Shown here: one piece after another, positions 12,191 through 22,700 of the stretch | Numbering within the stretch: the stretch's first letter is position 1 | How the letters are laid out: each line of letters begins with the position of its first letter | Source: Capitella teleta | Taxonomy: Eukaryota > Annelida > Polychaeta > Capitellidae | Length of the DNA: 64,000 nucleotides | Direction of reading: 5' to 3' | Assembly: GCA_000328365.1 (NCBI GenBank) | Contig: KB309694.1 | Span: 1 to 64,000 of the forward strand | Program-made: the position numbers and the translations under genes | The notes under the pieces: generated by a model | The model's database searches: none | What the model was told of the DNA's origin: nothing | The model's input: only the letters and a program-made list of their open reading frames with translations

Positions 12191-12816
12191 TAAAACCTGT
12201 CTATAACAACCACTCTGGGGACCGCTTAAGACAGGTGGTCGCTGAATACAGGGTGCATCTTGAGCCAGCTCATAACGGTGCGTTATGATAATGAACCAGT
12301 GTAAAAAGTCATAGCGCTTCCACATACATGTATACTAACTAGTACATGCATGTACAAAAGTATTACGCATAAAACTAAGTAATGTACTATGCAGGAATGT
12401 ACATAATTGTACACTATTATACAGGGTATCGCAATGATAGAACGAGTCCAGAGTTGCCTGCTTTCGAAATGCTTTGACCATTTCTGCGGCAAACTTGCAT
12501 CAAAATCAGCAGTCATGTCGATTTCATTGCTGAGCAGGCGGGGGTGCGCGTTTGGTGTGAAGTAAGTTTGAAGGTTGGTGAGGGCCTCCTGGGCGCGGGA
12601 AAGAATGACACGTGGTAGATCGAGACAGCATGCGTTCTTTCCCCTGCTTTGTTCACCTAATTAAAGAAATCATATTCTTTCATGATCTTAACTGTCAGCA
12701 GAACGCGAGCCAGCGACCGGAGTCACGTACATGTCAAAGTGGTAGGGCAGATTTTAGGGCAGTCGGACAGGTGGTCGCGGACTACAGGTGGTTGCTAATA
12801 GAGGTTTTAATGTAAT
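12191..12816. mobile_element. Non-autonomous DNA transposon with long inverted ends
   Basis: The left end reads TACAGTAAAACCTGTCTATA and continues with ACAACCAC. The right end, on the other strand, reads TACATTAAAACCTCTATTAG and continues with CAACCACC. Further in, both sides share a GACAGGTGGTCGC block. These ends resemble the CAGTAAAACCTCTATT family of terminal inverted repeats common in invertebrates (IS630/ISL2EU-like). A TA duplication is possible. No transposase is seen. Confidence 0.65.
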
Positions 12817-13570
12817 TATCTTATGAAAACAAGGTAGCTTGTAAGTTCAAGTTGAATAACAAGAATCTAGCTGAATTTAGTGGGCTATATTTCATGTTAT
12901 TGTAAATCACTCGACCTACAGAGATATACCGGTATTTCACATAACCTTTAACATTTCCATCTAGTGATACAATGTACTAATTTCAAAGAGATTGATTCAT
13001 TGGGTTTGAACTTTATATCAACATACCTACTGGGTGTTTTCAAACTCCGCAGGCAAGGGCCAGGCTCAAAGGTATTCGCTTTTAATGTGCATAATTATAA
13101 TTGCAGAAGTCAAATTTGTCATCGGATTCTTATGAAACAAAGTTTCTTTTCAGGATAATGATGAAATTGGGCTGTAGTCAAGGCAACGTCAGGCCCAGCC
13201 CAAGGGGACTCACAAACTGAGACAGTGAAAGAGTGAGACCACAGGCTAAGGAGAAAGGGGTAGGTCCTTTTCTGAACTACCATACGAAGGAAGAATAAGG
13301 AGAATGGACATGTTGTGTGGACACCGGTTTTTCGCCCATCGAGTGCATTTCCCAAATTAGGAACCGAGAGACATCGCCCCTCATAGGACCCTCATAGGAC
13401 CCTCATGTCCAATCTCCTTATTCTTACTCTATATACTACTTATGTAGTCTATGACTTTGGTACTACCAGGTTGGCAGGATGAGAAGACATAAGACTGCCA
13501 GGAGCTAGCTCCCTAAACAGTAGTGTAATCTATATATAATAGGTAACTGCTCCGCTACATATTGTCCTGA
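12817..13570. other. Intergenic, repeat-like, no gene seen
   Basis: The stretch is AT-rich with no recognisable coding. A 13-bp direct repeat (CTCATAGGACCCT twice) lies at about 13379-13404. The right end, with GCTCCGCTAC near 13547, has an inverted partner GTAGCGAAGC near 14108, which suggests that the palindrome cluster between them is one composite element. Confidence 0.35.
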
Positions 13571-13577
13571 CCTATGG

Positions 13578-13714
13578 GTAGCCGTGCCACTCCTTTCGAC
13601 TGGCTCCTGCGTCGCTTCAGCCTTTCTGAAGCGACGCAGGAGCCGGCCAAAAGGAGTGGCACGGCTAACCTAAGGGGTGCTATCCAGGAGCCAGCCGAAA
13701 GGAGTGGCTTGGCC
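13578..13714. repeat. Foldback palindrome, 43-bp arms, plus a third partial arm
   Basis: Arms 13578-13620 and 13626-13669 are near-perfect inverted copies (GTAGCCGTGCCACTCCTTT at the outer edge, GCGTCGCTTCAG at the inner edge) around a 5-bp loop. A third, shorter direct copy of the second arm follows at 13685-13714. A stem this strong suggests a foldback element or a MITE hairpin. Confidence 0.85.
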
Positions 13715-13841
13715 AAAGAACTAATAGAATGTTTATTGGGGTCACATAACTGGTCAAAATTGAAGCCAAATTTAAGGGGAACATTTGCTTGAATGCCAAG
13801 TCGTCGCGATCAGAACAGCTCAATAAAAGTTCAATGTGCTA

Positions 13842-13942
13842 GTGCTTTATATATTTAATACATAAAGCACCAGCTTGGAATTAAAGGGGAATATTTAATA
13901 TAATATAATATAATATTATATATACCCCTTTAATTCCAAGCT
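13842..13942. repeat. Two adjacent hairpins
   Basis: The first is a hairpin with GTGCTTTAT arms (13842-13870). The second has arms AGCTTGGAATTAAAGGGG (13872-13889) and its exact complement (13925-13942), enclosing an AT-only loop. Confidence 0.8.
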
Positions 13943-14169
13943 ATCTTGAATAGGCACTTTAACATTGCAGTAATTCTTGTTACTCCTGCATAATCAGATA
14001 ATGTGTATACTTCAATCATCAATTCAATCAATCAATGACTGATGAGCTCGGCTATGCCGCTATAATTGCTATGGAGCTTGATGGTTTCTAGCTCCCCAGG
14101 CCCAGGGGTAGCGAAGCAGTTCCTAAATAGTACATACTATATATACTAGTACATAAACTTAAGACTACG

Positions 14170-14230
14170 TTAGCACAGATTCCAGGGCGAGGTCTGTATA
14201 CCTCATAGGGCTCGCTGTAGTATGTCAGCT
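14170..14230. mobile_element. 61-bp micro-element with 9-bp duplication (copy A)
   Basis: AAGACTACG flanks the unit on both sides (14161-14169 and 14231-14239), a perfect 9-bp target duplication. The element starts TTAGCACAGATT and ends GTATGTCAGCT, with AGGGCGAGG and GGGCTCGCTGTAG blocks between. The same ends bound the long copy at 52433-54081, so this looks like an extreme internal-deletion derivative that could still be mobilised. Confidence 0.75.
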
Positions 14231-14425
14231 AAGACTACGGCTTGGGGAGCTAGATAGTTTTAGAGAGTTAGATACTCTCATCACGCATTTTAGATGAAAA
14301 TTATTGTTCAATAAACGTATCTGAAACTCACAAAACCGACTAATTTCCCGGTTTTGTTGCCTCTGTAGGGTAACTTGATCCCTGAATAAGGTAAGATCGA
14401 AAATCGGCTCAACATTTGTGGCGTA

Positions 14426-14510
14426 GCGTTATTTGTAGACAAGAATGGTTATACAATTTCATAACCAGTGTTATTTGTAGACAAGCATGGTTATATATTT
14501 CTTATAACCA
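14426..14510. repeat. Tandem duplication, about 43-bp unit
   Basis: TATTTGTAGACAAGAATGG and TATTTGTAGACAAGCATGG start two successive units. Each unit also carries a small TGGTTATA...TATAACCA-type hairpin. Confidence 0.7.
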
Positions 14511-15068
14511 TATCCGACCCATATTTTCAGAGTACAAATATGATGCTGGAAAGGTGTGCACTGGTTGTATGTGACTTGAGAGGGGCGTATATGTGCCTAG
14601 GGCATAGAAAGGATTGTATTGATACTAATTTTGGATTGATTGAATCATGTAATATACATGAAAACCCATGTCCGTAGCTGCAGTACAGTGGGAGATAGGG
14701 ATTTATGTTTGAGTAGATATTTTGTGCTGGAAAGAGTCAGAATTATGTACAAGAACTATACGATTTCTTAATTGTAACAATAACAACCATAATTAATGGC
14801 AATAATTACGATTATGCACCTGTCACAGGTTCCCCATCTAAACGATGGAAACATCGGAAGACGTTTAGTGTTGAAAATCTAGTGTAAGTGAAAGTACAGG
14901 ATGGGAATTCCCCTTAGTCACGTGACACATGGAGACATTGAAAGATGTTAAGTGTTTTCCACATTTGTGATCCAACAATGACCTCGACACTCGGCACTCG
15001 AAGTTAAAATGGTCGAATCATAACGCATAACTCTCGATGTTTTTTACTCGTCGACATTCAAACCAAGG

Positions 15069-15128
15069 TAGCTCGGGTAAATCGGGCGAGGTCTACGAGA
15101 CCCCTCTCTCGCTGTAGTACGTCAGCTA
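15069..15128. mobile_element. 60-bp micro-element with 9-bp duplication (copy B)
   Basis: The element begins TAGCTCGGGTAAATCGGGCG and ends GTAGTACGTCAGCTA. It is flanked by AAACCAAGG on both sides (15060-15068 and 15129-15137). It shares the GGGCGAGGTCT and CTCGCTGTAGTA blocks with copy A 0.9 kb away but has an independent target site. Confidence 0.75.
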
Positions 15129-15185
15129 AAACCAAGGATATTCTATGAAGTCTTTCAAACGACCTTTTTTTTTCTCCAGAATTTC

Positions 15186-15444
15186 TATAAGAGATCGGTT
15201 TTAACGCAGGTGTTCGTCAAAGGAATATGCTACGATCCTCTTTCATTGAACCAGCTCTCTTGAGTCTTAAAAAAAGTCACAATTTTTGTAAATTATAAAA
15301 GATCGAGATTTCTATTCGATCGTTTATAATTTACAAAAATGGTGATAAAATATTTTAAAGACTAAATTAAGAGAGCTAGTTCAATGAAAGAAGCTCGTAG
15401 CATATTCCTTTGACGATCACCTGCATTAAAACCGATCCCTTATA
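15186..15444. mobile_element. Foldback element, about 260 bp
   Basis: The whole unit is an imperfect palindrome. The left arm starts TATAAGAGATCGGTTTTAA and the right arm ends TTAAAACCGATCCCTTATA. Matching blocks such as AAAGGAATATGCTACGA and its complement follow, and a TAAATTATAAA-type inner stem sits at the centre. The arms run to about 100 bp each. It codes for nothing. Confidence 0.8.
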
Positions 15445-16099
15445 GGACCATAAATAGGTGGCAAGTTTGATTGCCTCTATCTCATTCAATAATGTTCACA
15501 ACGTTCTAATTTTTTCGTGACATTGCTCAATGCATGTTTTTCAACGAAAGTGACGAAACTCACTTTCGTTATCGATCATTATTGCGTAATAGTCGAAATT
15601 GTGAAAGTATGATTTTTGAAACTATAATATAACTTCAAACTAATAACAATTAAGCACGATATCACGCTGTAATTTTCAGTGATAGTTGATGATATCATTG
15701 CCCTATATCTAATAATAATTTTAAATCATGTCGTTTTAAGGTCAAGGTCGTTATGACGTGTCTTCGCTGTTTGCCTTATAATAAAACTAAACAGCGTCCT
15801 TGCTTAGCGAATTCTTCAAAACATTTTGATGATTTCCACTTATTGTTTGACTATTGTCGTTGCTGCCGATGCTGCGTCCCTCGCTCTGACTCTTTTCTCC
15901 ACAGCAGCTCCGATCGCAAACACTGTTACTTAATTCTCTGAATTCTCTCTCCTTGGTTATTGCAGACACCAGGTTCAAATCTGTATGGCCAGATTAGCAG
16001 AAGATCGGCCTCATTATACCCATGTTCATCCCCACTCTCATTTTCGATATACGCATCCTTATAATAATTATGGCCAATATGTAGATTGCATGGAATTTA

Positions 16100-16194
<95 letters not shown>
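16100..16194. repeat. (ATT)n microsatellite, about 31 units
   Basis: An uninterrupted ATT/TTA trinucleotide run of roughly 95 bp. It produces a meaningless poly-leucine frame on the + strand. Confidence 0.98.
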
Positions 16195-16195
<1 letters not shown>

Positions 16196-16199
16196 GAAT

Positions 16200-17090
16200 A
16201 GATAATGGTAATAAAAGTACAACAATAAAATTATTCTGTATGTATCTCTACTTTATTTATTTCATTTCATATTCCATTATGATCGAATATCATAATTATA
16301 ATTTGCCGGTATATGTTATGATATTACTTCTAAGTGCATTTGTTATAAAATTCAAACGTGTTGTTATACATGATTGTAATAACAAGTAATAGGTATTATA
16401 TACTATTACATATAGCATTTATCAAATGAATACCATGATTCAATGGCATGAACATTTACTTAGTTTATACTTTATAAAATACGTTACAAGTGACTTATTT
16501 GTTTTGGGCAGATTTATGGGGGTAATATTATAATTTGGGTTATGTAGTATTGAAAAGCAGCTTGAGAAGAAGACAATTAAATTTAATTTAAATTAAGAAA
16601 TCGTGCCATTCATGCACGTAGGAGTCAGCGCATAATAGCATTTATTATCATGCTGCCGATTTTCAAGGCCGAAACTGAGCTCGTTCAATGGAATTCAAAT
16701 TTTCAGTTGTTCTTAGAAAAACGAAAATAAAAAACTCATTCGGGTGTCGCGTGTTCTGTGTCTAAGTGCATTCAAGTTAGCGCTCCTAATTCAGATTCTA
16801 GATTCCGATTCTGGCTTCCAGTGTTAACAGATTGATGACTTTACAATAATATACTTAATGTGGGCTTACTTGGATTGCATTAAAGGATTATTCTTGAATC
16901 ATGGTAATGTTGAAGTGCAGACGAGTTGCAACAAAACAGTAAATTGGCCCAATCATTTTTAAATCATTAAATTATTAATAATTGATAATAGATAATACAT
17001 ATACATTATGTAACAAAGAGCACGATGTATTAGCCTAATTTTCGCGAAGAGCTTTCTGCGCATGCATGAAAGAGAATAGTGATTTAGAAC
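16200..17090. other. Intergenic, no gene seen
   Basis: AT-rich sequence with no coding or strong repeat recognised. Confidence 0.4.
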
Positions 17091-17099
17091 ACGTATTGA

Positions 17100-17774
17100 G
17101 CAAAATCCGGCCAGGAAACCTTGACCAAGCCCACCACTAAACATGTGTTTCTCTCCGACCACGCCCAAAAAAATCCCCCCCCCCTTCCATGGCTCTCAGC
17201 CCCAGCGCAACAAGCCATAAACTCAAGCAATAGCACATGGTACAATACAAAGACCTCAGAACATCGGAAAACTTCAAATGCTACAAAACAGGCAGAAACA
17301 AAGCCACCACTGCCCTACGACCAGCTAAGACAGCCTATGAAACCACACTTGTCCACAGAATAAAAAAGTTCCCAAAAGAATTATTTCAATTTATCAACGG
17401 CCCTAGACAAACCTCCTCGATTACAGACCTCGTGAACGATGATAATTCACTAGCCACCACAGATCATGATAAAGCAAACGCTCTCAACCTTCAGTACTCG
17501 AAAGTACATGTATTTACCAAAGAATCTAACCAGCTTCCCCCCTCTGCCCTCCCGAACCAATCTCACGCTAGATTCATCATCACAAAAGAACAATTAAGTG
17601 CCCTCCAAACTCCTCTCAATCGATTTCATTTAAAACCGCTGGACACGAAAACATCCACCCCATCGTCCTCAAAGAAACAGCCTTCAAAATTATTCCAATC
17701 TTCACGAACTTCTTCAACAAGTCCATTCAAGTAGGCACTATCCCGCCCCAATGGAAGTTAGCCCACATAACCCC

Positions 17775-17822
<48 letters not shown>

Positions 17823-17860
17823 AGAGCCTTGCCAACTGCCGCCCAATCAGTATTACCTGT
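17100..17860 (+). mobile_element. LINE ORF2 fragment, pre-RT and start of RT
   Basis: The frame from about 17237 reads a typical LINE linker: a Lys/Arg-rich stretch with NKATTALRPAKTAYE, then RIKKFPKELFQFI, then KANALNLQYSKV. After a frame change near 17630 it continues in another frame with the RT start: HPIVLKETAFK, then VGTIPPQWKLAHITPLPP. After an A-run (17781-17820) comes the NCRPIS-type motif. Frameshifts and the homopolymer make it dead. It stops abruptly at about 17858, where a Gypsy fragment begins on the opposite strand. Confidence 0.75.
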
Positions 17861-18705
17861 GTAACCAGGTGAGGCTCCCATGATCTGTACGAACCAGGAA
17901 AGGCCAACCAAGGAGGTATAATGCCCCAGCGCTGTTTTCAAGGTCAACCCCTCTAATACCTCTGGAAAGTAGCTGATGCATTACACAGACCAAACGCCAT
18001 GCGATTGTGTTCAAACGAACCCCGCTTGGTAGCAAACGCTGTCTTGTGCTTGGCATCTTCCTCAATCTCCACCTGCCAATACCCTGAACACATATCCAAT
18101 GTGGAAAAGAATTGGGAGCCAGCCAGGGCATCAATGCATTAGTCAATGAGGGGTAGAGGAAACACATCTTTCTTGGTGGCATCGTTGAGTTTGCGGAAGT
18201 CCACGCAATACATGGCACTCCCATCCCTTTTACGCATCAGAACCGGAGGTGATGCCCAATCTGAGAAGTATGGTCAAATGAGTCCATGCTTTAGCATACT
18301 GTCAAGGTATTTGTCTTCTTTTGCAAACCCCAGAGGTGTCCTCCACAATTTGAATTGTACCACCGGTATCAATTTCATGCTTGATTCCCTCAAATCGTCC
18401 CAAGTCGGTGTCAGAGATGGCGAACACATCTCCATAGTCAGATAGGAAATCAGTGAAATCAAAAGACTGTGAGGAAGACAGTTGATGGTGGAACGCGTTA
18501 GTAGAGAAAGCACGTGCTTCGGCATGGTACACTTACCGGAGGAGCCGCTAGACTTACAATCCTTTCCCAGATCGGACACCTCCCTGACGCAAGGGACGGC
18601 CGCCAGAGATTCTACCAGCAGAATTATGGTTGCTGGCCTCACCTTTACATACCTGTTGGAATTGTTGCAGAAGAGCATCAGTATCCCCTTGGCATTTTGG
18701 ATCAA
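17858..18705 (-). mobile_element. Ty3/Gypsy pol fossil fragment
   Basis: Minus-strand frames give reverse transcriptase pieces typical of Gypsy: a DLGRFEGIKHEIDTGG pre-RT motif, then an LKHGLI segment, a YCVDFRKLNDATKKDVF-type motif and an SGYWQVEI-type motif. A segment with the RNase H signature RTDHGSLTWL ends it at the left edge. It is broken in several places, incomplete and without visible LTRs, so it is old. Confidence 0.8.
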
Positions 18706-18709
18706 ACAC

Positions 18710-19197
18710 GGCGTGGCATGGCATGGTATGGCATGATGGCATCATCACTGGCGAGCGGCAGAAAATGCTTGCGAAATATATTTTGCTGCCGGTCGTTGAA
18801 ATCATACGCATTATTAAATGCATCCATGCATCCAAAACTCTTCTTCTTAAATTACTATAAGAGGATGAACGAAATATTTTATTGTATGTGAGTGATGTTT
18901 TTGAGATTGTAGCACTAATGTTTATTTAAATAAAATAAAAGCAGATAATTTGTACTGCAGCGTCACGCAACAGATGCCATTCCACAATGCTGGTTCAGGG
19001 GCCCACCTGATTACGCGCACACAGAAGCTCTTTGCGATCACTTACCACTCGCATTTAAATGTTCCTCCCTCATTCAAAGTTAACGTTTTATTCGATTTCT
19101 TTGGATAAATGGGTGCATACTGCATACACTGTAATAACCTAGTCAATCCATATCAGTATTTTTTACTATTATAATTACGGATAAATTTTAGCAAAAT

Positions 19198-19244
<47 letters not shown>

Positions 19245-19751
19245 TGAGTAGATAGACTACCTTGGCCCATTCTGTATACAAGCTAATCTCCATATCTATG
19301 GCACGAGGCATCGATCACTACCAAAATTTGTGACGCCAAAACTTACATTATGATTTATCAGAGAAGACGTTATGATTCATATCATTATGGTGATTCTGAT
19401 AAAATGGCATCTATAATTGGGACATCTCGGTCCTTCCTATGATATAATCAATTGTTTTTATTTTTTGTTGGTAGCATTCCTTATGACACTAAATTACATC
19501 TCTAAAAATTGTATATCTAATTATAAAATAAAAAAGGTTATCGTTATAAATAAGCAGTTATTCCTGAAAACTAGCGTCTCTTATTGTGGGACGAAATGTC
19601 TTAAATATTTTGCTATATCATCACAGGAAGAAGACGATTTCCATTTTGACAGATGAAAGCATCGAACTGAAGAGGATCATCTTTTCTCGTTTTATCGCAA
19701 TCTGCTGGCGTTACAGGCCGAATTTCAGCCACCGATCTCACCACCAGCGAC
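18710..19751. other. Intergenic, promoter side of WDR11
   Basis: A short GGCAT-rich repeat lies at 18712-18735 and a pure T run at 19199-19240. A copy of the dispersed 9-mer (reverse) lies at 19368-19376. No gene is seen; the last few hundred bases should hold the WDR11 promoter and 5' UTR. Confidence 0.4.
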
Positions 19752-22700
19752 ATGTCGTTCAAGATTGTGCCAAAAACCTTGACAGGCATTCTGCATAATT
19801 TCAACAAGGGCGCTTCAGATTGGTCAGTTTTAGTTTCCGAATTTCAATTATTAATAATTTAATTTCATTAATTTCATTATTATCCGATAATAACTCGTAA
19901 TTTAATAAGCCTCACCCTCCTAACTCACAATGAATCAATGACATTTTTGTTGCGAATGTGAAAATCAGTGATAATGATTATGATATATGATAGTGACATG
20001 TACAGTGAGTGTCACCAGCTCTATATACTGAGCTAGGTGGCAGGTAACACTGACACTTATTGGGTGGGTTGACATGGTTGAGTGGCTCAGTGACTTTTAT
20101 TAATCAATGAATATGATTTCTACTTTGCAGGGGATGGCAGGGCTTCATTGCATATGGCTGCCAGAGTGTGGTAGTTGTGGTTGATCCCAAAACCATGCAG
20201 GTCCGTGCCTCTAAATATTATATTTGTCATAATTGCAATCATACTTCTAGGTTGTGCATTCATTGGACAAACACAAGGGTTACGTCACCAAGGTTTTTTT
20301 TCTGCAACTCGACCTGTTCTCCAAAAGGAAATAATTTTACATTTCTATTCAGGTTAAATGGAGTAGGGAAATGTATCACCACGACACGGCCAGTCCATAC
20401 ACCCTGAAGCTGGCCTCCTCCGACTACAACGGACGCATCATCGTCTGGGATGTATCGCAAGCTTCTGTACGCGCGGAGTTCAGCGAAGGAAGCAAACCAG
20501 TGGCTGGTAAAAAAAATTTTAGAATTCGCTCTCAGAGTTTTGCATTTGCTTTGTCTCAGATATGGAGTGGCTGGGAAACCATGACAATGCGCAAGATCTG
20601 TTGGCTGTGTTGCATCCTCCCTACAACTTTGTACTGTGGAATGCTGCCACTGGAACTAAACTCTGGAAGAAGTCTTACACAGACACACTTCAATCGTTTG
20701 CGTTTGACCCCTTTGAAGCCTCTAAAATGGCCTGTGAGGACATTTCACTTCTCTCCTCATGCAGTCACATTGCATGACTCTCCATTTCAGTCCTTGGCTC
20801 TGATTGCATTCTATTTGTTGACGATTTTGCCATCAACAAAGTTCCGTCTAGTAATGGGAAGAAGTATTACATCTCCAGTCCTGGAAACTCTCAAGGTGAT
20901 TTCAAATAATGTCAGTTTAGAGAGAAAAAAAAACATACCCTCTCTTCAGCTGGAATGAGTCATTCACAAAGTGGAGAGAAAATCGCGGCAAAGTCGTCAA
21001 AACAAACACTCACTCGGAAAGTGACCAACATAATTGTTGGAGACACTGGCAAGAAGTGGGTACTTGCTTTCTTGTTTGATATGATGCAAGTGCTATTCTG
21101 AGCACAGATCTCCGGAGTCTGAGGCTGGAGGTTCGCTTCCTCTCTGCCTACAACTGACCTACCACCGTGCGTGTCGCAACCATCTGATCCTGATGTATCC
21201 AAGAGAAATCCTGGTTCTGGATCTGGACATCAACCAGACAGTGGGGATCATTCCCATGGAGCGCACAGGATCCCCCTTTGCCCAGGTACGAATTGGCTTA
21301 ATTCATGTCACAGTCAATGAATGATTCACTCTTAGGTCGTTGCCCTGAAGCAAAGGGACGCTCTGATGTGTCTGCATGAAAATGGAAGTGTCAGCATTCG
21401 ATTGAGGCGCTGGCATCCATCAACTTTGAACTCTGCCTCTTCCTCCACAGAGGAGAGCATGAGTCCGTCCAACATGGATGTGACCTATGACCTTCGCTGC
21501 CAGTCAGACCCCCTGCGTGTGACCAAGAACAGTCGTGTGTACGCCATGATGCATTGCCCTGTGACAGAGTTCAAAGCGTGTCTGATCATGAGCGACAGTC
21601 GTGTGCTGTTGCTCGAACTGAGGACCACCGATTTTCAGGTATTTTTTCATCACATAACTCTTCTCTGACTGCTTCATATAGCTCCTTGGAAATTTTTTTT
21701 TTCTTTCATTGAAATCCATTTTATATCACTCACTATTTCTTTACTTTTTATTTTATTTCACATTGTCGGTTGCATGCCAGCAGGTTCTCCCAGGCCCCTG
21801 TATTCTGTCTCCTGGGATTAAAAAAAAAAACCCTATTCTGTATTGTAAATTTTCGCTTATTATTTCCAGATAAATTAGTCCCTCTCTCTCTTTCTCTCTG
21901 CTGCAGGAGACGAGTGTCCCGCAGTCACCCCTTTACACTCCTGGCCACACCTCCCTGGGATTCCCCCTCCCCCTCGACCGATCGGCATTTTCCGCTGATC
22001 TCCAAATATCCAAAGTTGGTCCGGTCCCGAAGACTGCCCTGAGCGACATGATTGCACACACACAAACATTCAACAATGACAGCACTGACGACAAACATAG
22101 CGTTCTACTCAAGTTCATTCTGACCGGACTGCTGAGTGGGGTGGCGCCCCCTCCCCTCATCGTGCGCATGTGCCCTCCGCTGACAACCAAGAACTGGGCC
22201 GTCTATCAACCACTGCTTGCTCTTGGTCAGTATGAGTGTATGACCAGCATTAATCCTGAAATATACCTTCCTCTTCCTCACAGGAACCAGTTCTGGTTTG
22301 ATCCAAGTGTACAACTTAGCCAGTGCTCAGTTGCACAAAGAACTCAGCGTACACACTGTTCCGATCAGGTAGGTGCTTCCTTTCTCAGTGTCCACGGATA
22401 GTGATCCCTCTTTTTTTTTTTTTTTTCACTTCAGAGGCATAGAGTGGGTCAGTCTCTGCTCCTTCATATCGTATGGCCACCAGAACCCCTCTCCCCAGAA
22501 CAACTTGGTGCGCAATGAACTCTTCCTCACTGATATACAAACCGGTAATCCTAACATACATCGCTGCCTCATGGCCATTCTAACTGTTTCCCGTTCTCAG
22601 GGAAAAGCATTCAACTTCGCGCGAATCACGATGAGGAATCAGCGATTGATGGACTCAAAGTATCTCACCTCAAGTAAGGAATTTCATTTCTGTAACACTT

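Noticed and set aside
15985-16197. Poly-leucine open frame
   Set aside because: It is a translation of the (ATT)n microsatellite.
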